This document shows positions 1 to 8,644 of a stretch of 64,000 nucleotides of DNA, piece by piece. Position numbers and translations under genes: made by a program. The notes under the pieces were generated by a model. That model ran no database searches. It saw nothing but the letters and a program-made list of their open reading frames with translations, and was not told where the DNA came from. Source of the DNA: Collimonas sp. OK412 (lineage in GTDB: Bacteria; Pseudomonadota; Gammaproteobacteria; Burkholderiales; Burkholderiaceae_D); the NCBI RefSeq assembly GCF_900112135.1, contig NZ_FOLC01000024.1, positions 1-64,000 of the forward strand, in the 5' to 3' direction. The stretch's first letter is position 1. The number at the start of each line of letters is the position of its first letter.

Positions 1-339
1 CCATCGTTGTACGCGGTTACGAAATGAGTCGTCCGGATTGCGAGCCACCAAGGGTTGGAGCCGCTACGCGGGAGCCATAGATCTGCCCATCATTTGGACG
101 CAAGACGGTACCGAGATGCTTCTGGGGCAGCTGCGCTGCCAGGGTGGAGCAATGCAACAACGCATCCACTTGATCCATATGGGTGACTGGTGCGATTCAC
201 GCAACCACACTACGAAGCAAAGGGCACGAATTCAGCGACCGGACGTCACAGCGATGGCACGATTGAATCGACCTATCGCAGAACATCGCGAGTATTAAAT
301 TCGTACCCTTTACAAGGGGCGGCTAATGGGTGACCCTAA
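1..339. other. Left edge, no supported gene
   Basis: All six frames were read. One 86-codon open frame (38-298, +) exists, but it has no recognisable motif, no clear ribosome-binding site and an unusual composition rich in Trp, His and Arg, so it is not called. The stretch may be the remnant of a gene outside the window. No tRNA-like fold was seen. Confidence 0.4.
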
Positions 340-1116
340 TTAATGGGTGATGGATCCGTGGAGCGCGTCGACGCTGACGTGGCACAGCTCCTTCTCTTGC
401 GTCCGTCTTTGCAAGGCGTGCAATATCGCCAGGCTGTTGGCTTCTTGCTCGACCGGCTGGGTCCTGGTCCTTGCTATTTCCTGGTAAAGATCCTTGATCT
501 CGGCGACGGCGCGTTCATTGCGCGGGCTTGGCTCAAATACGCTCAGGCCGCGGTCGAAGATGCTGCGATCGTCTATCCACTCGTGGATCACCGTCTCGGC
601 CGGGGTTGCGGTCAGGATTTCTTTTGCCAAGGCCCGGGCCGGGCTGGTTTCCGTGCCTGCTGCAGCGTCGAAGGCGCTGATGGCCTGGACTTCCACCACC
701 AGTATGCGCAACGCAGGATTGAACAGCCGCGCAGCTTCGATGCGCTCCACCAGCGCCTGCCGGTTGCAAGCCTGGCGGGAATGGACCGGGATCACCAGCA
801 CATCGGTGGCGACCAGCGCCGCGTTGGTATTGCGCGCGTTGCTGCCGTCGGTGTCGACGATGGTTTCCGGATAGCGGTTGCGATAATAGGACGCTGGATT
901 TTCCAGGTCCGATTCCAGGTCTGCGCTGCCGCGCACGGTGACCTTCGGCTTGCCGCCCGCGGCCCGGCGCCGTGCATCCCAGCCCAATGCATACTGCAGC
1001 GCAGTGACGTCTGTCAGCAGCACCCTGCGCCGGTTCTGCGCGCAATAGGCCGCCAGGCTGAGCGCAATGATCGAGCGTTTGGCAAACTCGTCTTCGCTGA
1101 AAACCGTAATGATCAT
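340..1116 (-). CDS. Orphan ParA/MinD-like ATPase with degenerate P-loop
   Basis: A 258-aa protein resembling ParA-family cytoplasmic P-loop ATPases. It keeps the family's opening beta strand (MIITVF) followed by a helix like IALSLAAYCAQ and the strand RRVLLTD, and a later ETIVDTDGS segment sits where Walker B is expected. The deviant Walker A lysine motif (normally KGGVGKT) is replaced by SEDEFAKRS, so nucleotide hydrolysis is probably lost. The frame extends upstream to 1221, but the ParA fold begins exactly at the ATG at 1116, so this start is used. There is no parB or replication gene beside it, so a partition role is doubtful. It may be a regulatory or decayed ParA relative. Confidence 0.6.
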   Translation of the reverse strand: MIITVFSEDEFAKRSIIALSLAAYCAQNRRRVLLTDVTALQYALGWDARRRAAGGKPKVTVRGSADLESDLENPASYYRNRYPETIVDTDGSNARNTNAALVATDVLVIPVHSRQACNRQALVERIEAARLFNPALRILVVEVQAISAFDAAAGTETSPARALAKEILTATPAETVIHEWIDDRSIFDRGLSVFEPSPRNERAVAEIKDLYQEIARTRTQPVEQEANSLAILHALQRRTQEKELCHVSVDALHGSITH

Positions 1117-1210
1117 GATAGGGCTCGCACGCTGTCTCTGATGACTTAAGTCTAGAGAAACGCGCATAAAGATATCGTAAAAATACGGGCCGAACATATA
1201 AACGAGGGCT

Positions 1211-1241
1211 AAAAAAACCAACCCCGAGGATTGGTTTTTTT
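1211..1241. terminator. Bidirectional rho-independent terminator
   Basis: A short hairpin with CCAA and TTGG outer arms is flanked by A-runs on the left and T-runs on the right, so it can act on both strands. It lies just past the stop of the acid phosphatase gene (minus strand) and upstream of the ParA-like gene, separating the two minus-strand units. Confidence 0.75.
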
Positions 1242-1263
1242 GAAATCCGGGACTCGCTTGCAG

Positions 1264-1983
1264 TTACCTGTTATCAGCCGGATCTGCCCCCAGTTCCAGC
1301 ACGCCGCGCAGCTCCTTCTTGGCGGCGTCGAACGCGCTGTTGAAATCGTCGCGGGCCTGCAGCCTGGCGGCGATCACGGTGCCGGTGATGCGGCCGGTTT
1401 CAATGTCGGAACGGTAGTGCACGCCGCCGACGATGCGGTTGTTGGCGTATTCGGCGGCGCGCGCCATGATCTCGGCGCGTTTTTCCGGCACCATGTTGGA
1501 CAGGACGATGCCCATCAGCGTGCCTGCCGTGGCATGGCCCGACGGATAAGCGCCGGAGCGCGACAACTTGACTACGGGCTTGACCAGGTCGCTGTACATG
1601 AATGGACGCGGACGCTTCCAGACATCCTTGTAGGTATCGACCACGGCGCCTTCGGAATCAACCACGCGCTGGAAAAACATGGCGAACAGCGGCAGCCGGT
1701 CGCGTTTGAATTTCACGCCCATGACGTCGGCAAAACGCCAGATGTCTTCCGTGGCGTCGGCTTGCGAACGCGCCGCCATTTCCGGCGTGCGCGCGGCTTG
1801 CAGGGCGAGGATTTCGCTCAGCTCAGCCTTGGTTTGCTGCGAATCGTTGGCGGGCGGCGGCGGCAGCAGCTTGACCAGGTCGATTTCTTTCGACGTGATG
1901 AATGGATTTTCCTCGCGCGCCAGCACCGGGCCGGCGCAGGCGACAAAGGACAGGAGCAGCAGGGAAGCAATGAATTTACGCAT
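1264..1983 (-). CDS. Class A nonspecific acid phosphatase (PAP2 superfamily), secreted
   Basis: A 239-aa exported phosphatase that would release inorganic phosphate from phosphomonoesters in the periplasm. An N-terminal signal peptide (about residues 1-22, ending near GPVLA) is followed by the three-part PAP2 signature: KDVWKRPRP at 119-127, PSGHAT at 147-152 and R-x5-H-x3-D with Arg183, His189 and Asp193. Size and motif spacing fit PhoN-type class A enzymes. The open frame begins at a TTG at 1998, but ATG 1983 opens the signal peptide directly and is chosen. The gene follows a terminator behind the TonB receptor and so needs its own promoter. Confidence 0.88.
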   Translation of the reverse strand: MRKFIASLLLLSFVACAGPVLAREENPFITSKEIDLVKLLPPPPANDSQQTKAELSEILALQAARTPEMAARSQADATEDIWRFADVMGVKFKRDRLPLFAMFFQRVVDSEGAVVDTYKDVWKRPRPFMYSDLVKPVVKLSRSGAYPSGHATAGTLMGIVLSNMVPEKRAEIMARAAEYANNRIVGGVHYRSDIETGRITGTVIAARLQARDDFNSAFDAAKKELRGVLELGADPADNR

Positions 1984-1998
1984 GGACAGTACTTTCAA

Positions 1999-2025
1999 AT
2001 AAAAAACCGGGAGCGGCGCTCCCGC
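1999..2025 (-). terminator. Rho-independent terminator after TonB receptor
   Basis: Read on the minus strand, GGGAGC and GCTCCC arms around a three-base loop are followed by GG and a run of six T. It lies 8 bp beyond the stop of the receptor gene and immediately before the acid phosphatase start, so it should uncouple them. Confidence 0.8.
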
Positions 2026-2032
2026 TCGTTGT

Positions 2033-4186
2033 TTAGAAATCCAGGTTCAGCGTCAGAGACAGGCTGCGCGCCGGCAGCAGCGTCAGCACATCGCCCGGCG
2101 CCGGCGCCGAAGTGGTGGTGCTGGCCGGATTGACGCCGACGACGCTGTGCTTGTCGAACAGGTTATTGATGCCGAACTGGATCTTGGCCTGCTTGATGAA
2201 TTGCGTCGGACGCTTGATCGTGTAGTTGACGAACAGGTTGGAGATCGTGAACGGGCTGATCTTGACCGCCTGGTGCACGCTGCCGTTGTCGTTATACATG
2301 GTGCCGACCCGCTTGTTGAGCCAGCCGATATCCCAGCCGCCGCGGTTGTAGTTCAGGCCCAGCGTTTCGGTATCGCTAGGCGCGCCGGCGATCCACTGGC
2401 CATTGGCGAACTTGGCGGTGCCGTAGGTGGCGTTGGCGTACAGGCTGAAGCCGGCGCCCAGCATCAGGTTGCCTTCGGCTTCGATGCCCTGGGTGGTGGA
2501 GCCGCCGTTGGCGAAGAAAGTGGTATTGCCGGCATTGTCGGTGAACGACGAATAGGCGTTATCGAATTTGATGTGATAAGCGTCGATGTCGAACGTGAAG
2601 CTGTCCGATTTCCACACCGAGCCGACCTGGAAAGTCTTGCTCTTGATCGACGACGGCAAGGCCGTGACGTTGGCGTTCTTGACGTCGAACACGCTGCTCG
2701 GCGGAATTTCATCGCCGACGACATACTGGCCGTAGACCGACCAGTTCGGCTGCAGCATGTAGTGCACGTCAATCGACGGCAACACGGTGTTATAGGTCAC
2801 CGCGTGCTGGACGCTAGGCTTGCCGCCCAGGTTGCCGACGGTCTTGCCGTTGTCGGCGTACTGGGTCAGGTCCTGGCGGTAAGACGAATACTTCACGCCT
2901 GGCGTGATTTTCAAGTCCTTGGCGACCTGGAATTCATATTCGACGAACGGCTGCAGGGTCGTGGTCTTGAAGCGTTCATGGAAATTCGGCAGCGCGACGT
3001 CGACCCAGGTGCGCGGATCGGACGGGATCTGGTAGCGGTTGGTGTCGGCGTTTTCCGCCCACAGCCCGGTGCGCAGGATGCCGAAGCTGGATTCCTGGCT
3101 CAGGCGCAGCAGGTTGCCGTAGGTGCGGTAGCTGTTGAGCTTGTCGGTGGCGCTGGTGGCGGTGATGGTGCTGCCGTTATAGTTCTGCTGGTTGTGATAA
3201 GCATAGGTGTACAGCTTGTCGTCCAGCTTCCAGCCGCCGCCCAGGTCGGAGCTGAGGCCGGCATATTCGAAATCCGAAGTCACATGGTAGAAGTTGTAGC
3301 CCCAGTAGTTGGCTTGCTTGGGATCGTTGCTGAGCAGGTAGTCGTCGCCGAACTGCGCGATCTGGGCGCGGGTCGCGCCCTTGGTGTTGGGCGTATTGGC
3401 TTTCAGGTCGATATAGGAACCGAACAGGGTCAGCGCCGTGCTGCTGGTGATCGCATATTGATATTTGAGCGACACCGCATCACGTGTTTGTTTGTTGTAG
3501 CTTTGGTAGCCGTTCGATGTCATCTGGTGCGCGTTGACCAGCAGGTTGGAAGCGCCATCGGCGCCGAACTGGCCGCTTTCAACCTCGGCGCCGTAGATCT
3601 TGGTGTTGAACGAACCGTAGGAATCGAATACGCTGATGCGCTGTTCAGGCTCCAGGTTGCGCGACAGCAGGTTGACCGAGCCGCCGAAGTTGGCCGGGCC
3701 GATGGTGGCGGCCGAGCCGGGGCTGCGGTCGATCACCGCGCCGCCCAGGAACTGGCTGGGAAAGAAAGCCCAGGTGTGGTGCGAAGGACTGTTGGTGTCC
3801 TGGAACGGGATGCCGTCGAAACTGATGGTGTAGTCGCCGTCGGAAAAGCCGCGGAAGAAAGTCTTGGTATCGCCCAGGCCGACGCCGTTCGGGCTGTAGC
3901 TGTACATGCCTGGCGTCATCTGCAGCACCTGGCTGAAATCGGCCACCGGCGAGGTCAGGTTGCGGATGAATTCATCGCTCACTATCGATTGCGCCGAACG
4001 CGCCGTCAGCGAACCTTGCGACAGCGCGGTCTTGGCTGCGGTTGCTGCCTTGCCGGTAACTTCAACGACGGCGGTATCGCCGCCGCCGTCGGCTGCTTGC
4101 TGGGCGGCGGCCATCATCGGCGCCGCCATGCACACTAACGCGTACAAGACCTGCTGGGTACCTGGCTTCAAACTGAGGCGCTTCAT
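2033..4186 (-). CDS. TonB-dependent outer-membrane receptor
   Basis: About 717 aa. It has a signal peptide (around residues 1-29, ending AAAQQA), a plug domain with DEFIRNLTSPVADFSQVL and a long beta barrel ending LSLTLNLDF, with the terminal Phe typical of outer-membrane proteins. It would import a ligand using TonB/ExbBD energy. The ligand is not evident; the plug and barrel pattern fits siderophore or small organic-ligand receptors. ATG 4186 is preferred over ATG 4192 because AAGGA lies about nine bases upstream of it. It diverges from a two-component system across about 240 bp, so control by that system is plausible but unproven. Confidence 0.88.
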   Translation of the reverse strand: MKRLSLKPGTQQVLYALVCMAAPMMAAAQQAADGGGDTAVVEVTGKAATAAKTALSQGSLTARSAQSIVSDEFIRNLTSPVADFSQVLQMTPGMYSYSPNGVGLGDTKTFFRGFSDGDYTISFDGIPFQDTNSPSHHTWAFFPSQFLGGAVIDRSPGSAATIGPANFGGSVNLLSRNLEPEQRISVFDSYGSFNTKIYGAEVESGQFGADGASNLLVNAHQMTSNGYQSYNKQTRDAVSLKYQYAITSSTALTLFGSYIDLKANTPNTKGATRAQIAQFGDDYLLSNDPKQANYWGYNFYHVTSDFEYAGLSSDLGGGWKLDDKLYTYAYHNQQNYNGSTITATSATDKLNSYRTYGNLLRLSQESSFGILRTGLWAENADTNRYQIPSDPRTWVDVALPNFHERFKTTTLQPFVEYEFQVAKDLKITPGVKYSSYRQDLTQYADNGKTVGNLGGKPSVQHAVTYNTVLPSIDVHYMLQPNWSVYGQYVVGDEIPPSSVFDVKNANVTALPSSIKSKTFQVGSVWKSDSFTFDIDAYHIKFDNAYSSFTDNAGNTTFFANGGSTTQGIEAEGNLMLGAGFSLYANATYGTAKFANGQWIAGAPSDTETLGLNYNRGGWDIGWLNKRVGTMYNDNGSVHQAVKISPFTISNLFVNYTIKRPTQFIKQAKIQFGINNLFDKHSVVGVNPASTTTSAPAPGDVLTLLPARSLSLTLNLDF

Positions 4187-4424
4187 TTCCATGTTTCCTT
4201 TTTAGAATCGTTGTCGCAAAAAAATCGAAAGAAATTGTCCGGCGAATGGCTTGCTGCCAGCATCTGCAGTCGTCAGCCGTAGTTCGGGGCGAAGCATAAG
4301 CTTTGAAAATTAAGCGAAAATGAGCTGTGCGGAATCTGTCTGATTTACGTCAACCGGCGCCGCATTTCACGCGCTGGTCATAATCGGCTGCTATCTTCAA
4401 GGGTCGACCAAGGCGGGTAACCCG

Positions 4425-5093
4425 ATGCGCTTACTTCTGATTGAAGACGACTACATGCTGGGCAACAGCATCCGCAAGGGGTTCTATCCCTACGGCTTCA
4501 CCGTCGACTGGACCCAGGACGGGATTGCCGCCGAAGCCGCGCTGGCCGCCGAGTCTTATTCCGCGGTGCTGCTGGACCTGGGCCTGCCGCGCAAATCGGG
4601 ACTGGAAGTACTGAAGAAAATGCGCTCCGGCAGCAACAGCACGCCGGTCATCATCCTGTCGGCCAGCGACCGCGTGCTGAACCGGATCGAAGGACTGGAC
4701 GCCGGCGCCGACGACTACCTGAGCAAACCGTTCGACCTGGATGAACTGGCAGCCCGCATACGCGCCTTGCTGCGCCGTAGCGGCGGCCGCACCAGCCCGC
4801 TGCTGGTGCACGGCGACATCCATTTCGACCCGGCCAGCAATACCGTCGCTTACAAAGGAAAAAACATTGCCTTGAGCAGCCGCGAACTGATGGTGCTGGC
4901 GGCATTGATCGAAAAGCCGGGCGCGGTGCTGTCGCGCGCACAACTGGTCGACAAGGTATATGGCTGGAACGATGAAGTGGAGAGCAACACCATCGAGGTG
5001 CATATCCACGCATTGCGGAAAAAACTGGCGCCGGGCGTGATCCGCAATATCCGCGGCCTGGGCTACATGCTCGAAAGCGCGTGTGTCGATTAG
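4425..5093 (+). CDS. OmpR/PhoB-family response regulator
   Basis: A 222-aa DNA-binding response regulator of QseB/PmrA type. The receiver domain has the acidic pocket Asp8-Asp9, phospho-acceptor Asp51 in LLDLGLP and the conserved Lys in YLSKPFD near residue 101. A winged-helix domain from about residue 125 ends in HIHALRKKL and IRGLGYML. Its end overlaps the histidine kinase start by 11 bases, so the two are translationally coupled. It is divergent from a TonB receptor gene that may be one of its targets. Confidence 0.92.
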   Translation: MRLLLIEDDYMLGNSIRKGFYPYGFTVDWTQDGIAAEAALAAESYSAVLLDLGLPRKSGLEVLKKMRSGSNSTPVIILSASDRVLNRIEGLDAGADDYLSKPFDLDELAARIRALLRRSGGRTSPLLVHGDIHFDPASNTVAYKGKNIALSSRELMVLAALIEKPGAVLSRAQLVDKVYGWNDEVESNTIEVHIHALRKKLAPGVIRNIRGLGYMLESACVD

Positions 5094-6393
5094 AAACCGC
5101 CTGCTGTTCTGGCTGCTGTCCGGCCTGGCCATCCTGGGCGCATGTTTTGTGCTGGCCGACTACCTGATCGACCGCGCCCTGCTGGCCGATATCTACGACG
5201 ACCAGATGAGCCAGATCGCCTCCGCCATTCCGGTGCATTTCAGCGGCAACGACCTGGGCGTCAACGAGCCGGCGCTGAAATACGACGGCGACGACAGCAT
5301 CCTGCAGATCTGGGACCAGGATGGGAAACTCAGCTACAGCTCGCACCAGGCGATCGTCCTGCCGCGTTTTTCAACACCCGGTTTCAGCGAAATAACCTGG
5401 CGCGGCAGCGAATGGAAACTGTTCATCCGCAAGACCGACCACAACCTGATCCAGGTAGCGCAATCGCTCAGCGGCAGGCGCAACATCGCCGTCGAGCACG
5501 CACTGCGTTCACTGATACCGCTGCTGATTTTTTTACTGATCATGGGCTTGCTGATCCATTGGAGCGTCGGCACCGGCCTGCAATCGCTGACCCGCCTGTC
5601 GCAGGAGCTGGCCAAGCGCACTCCCGACAAGCTGGGCCGGCTGGCCACGCAAGACCAGCCGGCTGAAATCAAGCCGCTGACGCATGCGCTCGATACCTTG
5701 CTGCAGCGCCTGAGCGTCGCCCTCGAAGGCCAGAAAAAATTCATCGCCGACGCCTCGCACGAATTGCGCACTCCCCTGGCTACCCTGCAGATCCAGACCC
5801 AGCTGGTGGAACAGTCGCTCGGCAGCGGGCGCGAAGCCCGCGCGCTGGCGGACCTGAAGGCTGGGGTCAAGCGCACCAGCCACCTGGTCGAACAATTGCT
5901 GATGGTGTCGCGCCTGGAGTCGGGCGGCATCCATGATCCGCACACCCGCCTGCAGCTGCACGAGATTGCGCGCGAGGTGACCATCGACCTGATCCCCTAT
6001 GCCAACACGCGCAAAATCAACCTCGGCGTCGAGCAGCTGGATGCCGGCCACATCATGGGATCCGAGCATCATTTGCACATCCTGCTGCGCAACCTGATCG
6101 ACAATGCGGTGCGCTACACCCCCAGCGGCGGCCAGGTCGACGTCACCATCCGCGCCAGCCAGGACGACATCCTGCTGGAAATCGAAGACAGCGGGCCTGG
6201 CATTCCCGCGGATGAACGAGAGCGCGTGTTCGACCGTTTCTACCGCTGCCTGGTGCCGCAGGCCACCGGCAGCGGCCTCGGCCTGGCCATCGTCAAGCAG
6301 GTGGCCGAGCTGCACCAGGCTGAAGTGAAGCTAGGCCAGGCGCCGCGGCTGGCCGGCCTGAAAGCCAGCATCATTTTCAAAAGAGCTGCATAG
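5083..6393 (+). CDS. Sensor histidine kinase (QseC/PmrB-like)
   Basis: A 436-aa inner-membrane kinase partnered with the preceding regulator. Two membrane segments (about 6-28 and 143-163) enclose a periplasmic sensor region of about 115 residues. The HisKA box SHELRTPLA carries His226, the N-box is NLIDNAVRYTP, G1 is DSGPGIP and G2 is GSGLGLAI. The start is a GTG at 5083, supported by overlap with the regulator and by the direct start of the first membrane helix. The stimulus cannot be read from the sequence. Confidence 0.92.
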   Translation: MSIRNRLLFWLLSGLAILGACFVLADYLIDRALLADIYDDQMSQIASAIPVHFSGNDLGVNEPALKYDGDDSILQIWDQDGKLSYSSHQAIVLPRFSTPGFSEITWRGSEWKLFIRKTDHNLIQVAQSLSGRRNIAVEHALRSLIPLLIFLLIMGLLIHWSVGTGLQSLTRLSQELAKRTPDKLGRLATQDQPAEIKPLTHALDTLLQRLSVALEGQKKFIADASHELRTPLATLQIQTQLVEQSLGSGREARALADLKAGVKRTSHLVEQLLMVSRLESGGIHDPHTRLQLHEIAREVTIDLIPYANTRKINLGVEQLDAGHIMGSEHHLHILLRNLIDNAVRYTPSGGQVDVTIRASQDDILLEIEDSGPGIPADERERVFDRFYRCLVPQATGSGLGLAIVKQVAELHQAEVKLGQAPRLAGLKASIIFKRAA

Positions 6394-6476
6394 GGCGCAG
6401 CAAAAATTCCTGTTGACCTCAAGTGTACTTTAACTTGCATACTGCGCCGGTCAACCACTGATCTTGGGGCCATCAC

Positions 6477-7520
6477 ATGAATCAACGACTACGCGAACCA
6501 ACCCTGCACCGCCTGCTTGACGCCAATGCCCGCTATGCCGACGACAACAAAGGCTTGACCAACCACTGTCCGATGGCGTTGTGCGCGCTGGCCGGAATGG
6601 GCGCACAGCCGGCGCGCCTGCAGGAATTTTTCGACACCTGGCAACACCGCTCGGCCGTACCGGCCCGGCCTGTGCTCAAGGCGGTCGGCCGCGATACATG
6701 GCTGGCCTGCATCGGCGACGCCAGCGCCGTCAGCGCCCTGCGCGAATATTTTGAAGAATGGATCTGGAGCGCCGGCGCCGACGCCGTCCTTGAACAAGTG
6801 CTGGGCAGGATACCGTTTGCCCCCGCAAGCGGCGCCTTCCATGCCTTGATCCGGCTTGCATATGGCCTGGAAGCGCAGCACCTGAGCGAAATCGCTGCCG
6901 GGCTGGCGGCGCTGGTCTGCGGCAACCTGCATATCGACGCGGGATCGCACCAGCGAATACCCGCTGCCTCGGTCAACCAGGGGCTGGCCATCTTGTCGCG
7001 CGTGCTGCATGGCACGGTATTCACCGGCAGCCTGATTGTTACGCGCTTGCGGGCGGTGGCCGGCTATCCGCTGTTCTACGCAGTGCTGCCGGCGGCGCCA
7101 ATGCAGCCGCAGCTGCTCGACGCCATGACGCGGACGGCCATTTCCCTGTATTGGCAGACCAATAATTTCACTGCCCTGCACATCGTCACCGGCCTGCACG
7201 CCGCGCGCCGCGTGCTGTCCCATCTGCCGGAGGCGCTGGTCCAGCGCCTGCTGCCAGACCTGTGGGTGGCGGTTTGCGCCGCGTACGTATCGATAGGCGC
7301 GCCGCCCCTGGCGGCATCGGATGCGATCTCGGATGATGCAGAAACCTTGATCGACAACGCGGACACCTGGCAAGACCTGTTCACCACCGCCATCGCCTCC
7401 GACGACGACCACGTGATCAAGATGGTCTACACCTGCTATTGCGAAAACCTGCGCGCGCCGTCGCCGCTGTACCTGGCGGCAGCGGCGCGGCGGGCCGGCC
7501 GCATGTTTCAGATGCATTGA
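6477..7520 (+). CDS. Questin oxidase-like protein (DUF4243)
   Basis: A 347-aa cytosolic protein with the opening pattern of the questin oxidase family, LTNHCPMALCALAGMGA followed by RLQEFFDTW. It is rich in His and hydrophobic helices, as that family is. Fungal members catalyse cofactor-light Baeyer-Villiger-type ring cleavage of anthraquinones and related aromatics; bacterial members are mostly uncharacterised. It stands alone on the plus strand, convergent with the lactonase gene, with no polyketide genes nearby, so its substrate is unknown. Confidence 0.72.
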   Translation: MNQRLREPTLHRLLDANARYADDNKGLTNHCPMALCALAGMGAQPARLQEFFDTWQHRSAVPARPVLKAVGRDTWLACIGDASAVSALREYFEEWIWSAGADAVLEQVLGRIPFAPASGAFHALIRLAYGLEAQHLSEIAAGLAALVCGNLHIDAGSHQRIPAASVNQGLAILSRVLHGTVFTGSLIVTRLRAVAGYPLFYAVLPAAPMQPQLLDAMTRTAISLYWQTNNFTALHIVTGLHAARRVLSHLPEALVQRLLPDLWVAVCAAYVSIGAPPLAASDAISDDAETLIDNADTWQDLFTTAIASDDDHVIKMVYTCYCENLRAPSPLYLAAAARRAGRMFQMH

Positions 7521-7551
7521 CAAGCGGCCGTCTCGACCTTGCCGGCGACGC

Positions 7552-8634
7552 CTATGGCAGCTCGACGATCTCGACCCAGTTGGGATTTTTCCCCATGTCG
7601 TAGCGCTGCAGCAGCTGCAGCGCACCGCTCTTCTGGTCGATGGCGTAGCTGCTCATGCGGTTCGACTGCTGGCCGACCGCCAGCAGGTAGCGGCCGCTTG
7701 GGTCGATATTGAAGCCGCGCGGCTGGATCTCGGTAGCAAAATTGCCGATCGGCGTCAATGCGCCGCTGTCGGGATCGACGGCAAATCCGGCCAGCGTGCT
7801 TGAGGTGCGCTCCGAGGCATACAGGAAACGGCCGTCCGGCGTCAGGTGCAGGTCGGCCGGCGCCAGCGCCGCGCCCTGGAAATCCTTGGGCCGCAGCGAA
7901 ACCGACGCCAGCAACGTCATGGCGCCGGCGGCGGCATCGTAGCGATAGGTATTGAGGCTGCCGTCCAGTTCGTTGGTGCCGTAGACGAAGCGGGCGCGGC
8001 GGTCGAACACGAAATGGCGCGGACCGGCGCCATGGCTGGTTTCGACATACGGCGGAACGCCGGGCGTGACCTGGCCGCTGGCTGCATCGAAGCGATATTG
8101 CTGGATGACGTCGCCGCCCAGGCTGCTGGCGAACAGGTGGGTGTTGCCAGGATCGGTTGCTATCGCGTGGGCCTTTTCACGGGTCGGGATCACGGCCAGC
8201 GGCGGCGCCTCGACCTCGCCCTTGGCGGCAATCGGATTGACGGAGATCTTGCTGCCGGTGTAGGACGCCGCCAGCAAAAAGCGGCCGGTCTTGTCGGTCG
8301 CCAGGTTGGCCATGTTGTCGGCCAGCGGTACGGTCGACAGCAAACCCAGTTTGCCGCTTTGCCGGTCGATGGCGAAGCTGCTGACCGAATACGGCAGCGA
8401 ACGCAAGGAGGCATACAGGAAGCGGCGGTCGGGACTGACCGCCAGCGGCATCACCGTGCCGCCGGTCGCGATTTTTTCCACCAGGGCGACGCTGCCGTCC
8501 GCCTGGCTGAGTTCCATGACGTAGATGTCGCGGCTGTCGGCGTTGGACACGTACACCATGGTTTTGGCCGAAGCCGATGCAGCGCACGCCATGAGCGCCA
8601 GGGAGGTACACAGCCGGCTGAAGTTATGGTGCAT
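7552..8634 (-). CDS. Secreted seven-bladed beta-propeller lactonase (COG2706)
   Basis: About 360 aa with a signal peptide (residues 1-23, ending SASA) and repeated blade motifs such as SPDRRFLYAS, DKTGRFLLAA and TPDGRFLYASERTSS, typical of the 6-phosphogluconolactonase-like COG2706 family. The UxuL lactonases, which open aldaro-lactones made by uronate dehydrogenase, belong to this family. It follows garD by a few bases on the same strand, so a role in opening galactaro- or glucaro-lactones is the best guess. ATG 8634 is chosen because AGGA lies six bases upstream; ATG 8640 is the alternative. Its export contrasts with the cytosolic uronate dehydrogenase. Confidence 0.82.
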   Translation of the reverse strand: MHHNFSRLCTSLALMACAASASAKTMVYVSNADSRDIYVMELSQADGSVALVEKIATGGTVMPLAVSPDRRFLYASLRSLPYSVSSFAIDRQSGKLGLLSTVPLADNMANLATDKTGRFLLAASYTGSKISVNPIAAKGEVEAPPLAVIPTREKAHAIATDPGNTHLFASSLGGDVIQQYRFDAASGQVTPGVPPYVETSHGAGPRHFVFDRRARFVYGTNELDGSLNTYRYDAAAGAMTLLASVSLRPKDFQGAALAPADLHLTPDGRFLYASERTSSTLAGFAVDPDSGALTPIGNFATEIQPRGFNIDPSGRYLLAVGQQSNRMSSYAIDQKSGALQLLQRYDMGKNPNWVEIVELP

Positions 8635-8644
8635 TTCCATCCTG

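Noticed and set aside
38-298. 86-codon open frame at the left edge
   Set aside because: No motif, no ribosome-binding site and odd composition; the other frames are equally uninformative, so no gene is called.
340-1221. Plasmid partition locus or replication origin at the left end
   Set aside because: The ParA-like gene lacks a working P-loop and has no parB, rep gene or iterons around it.
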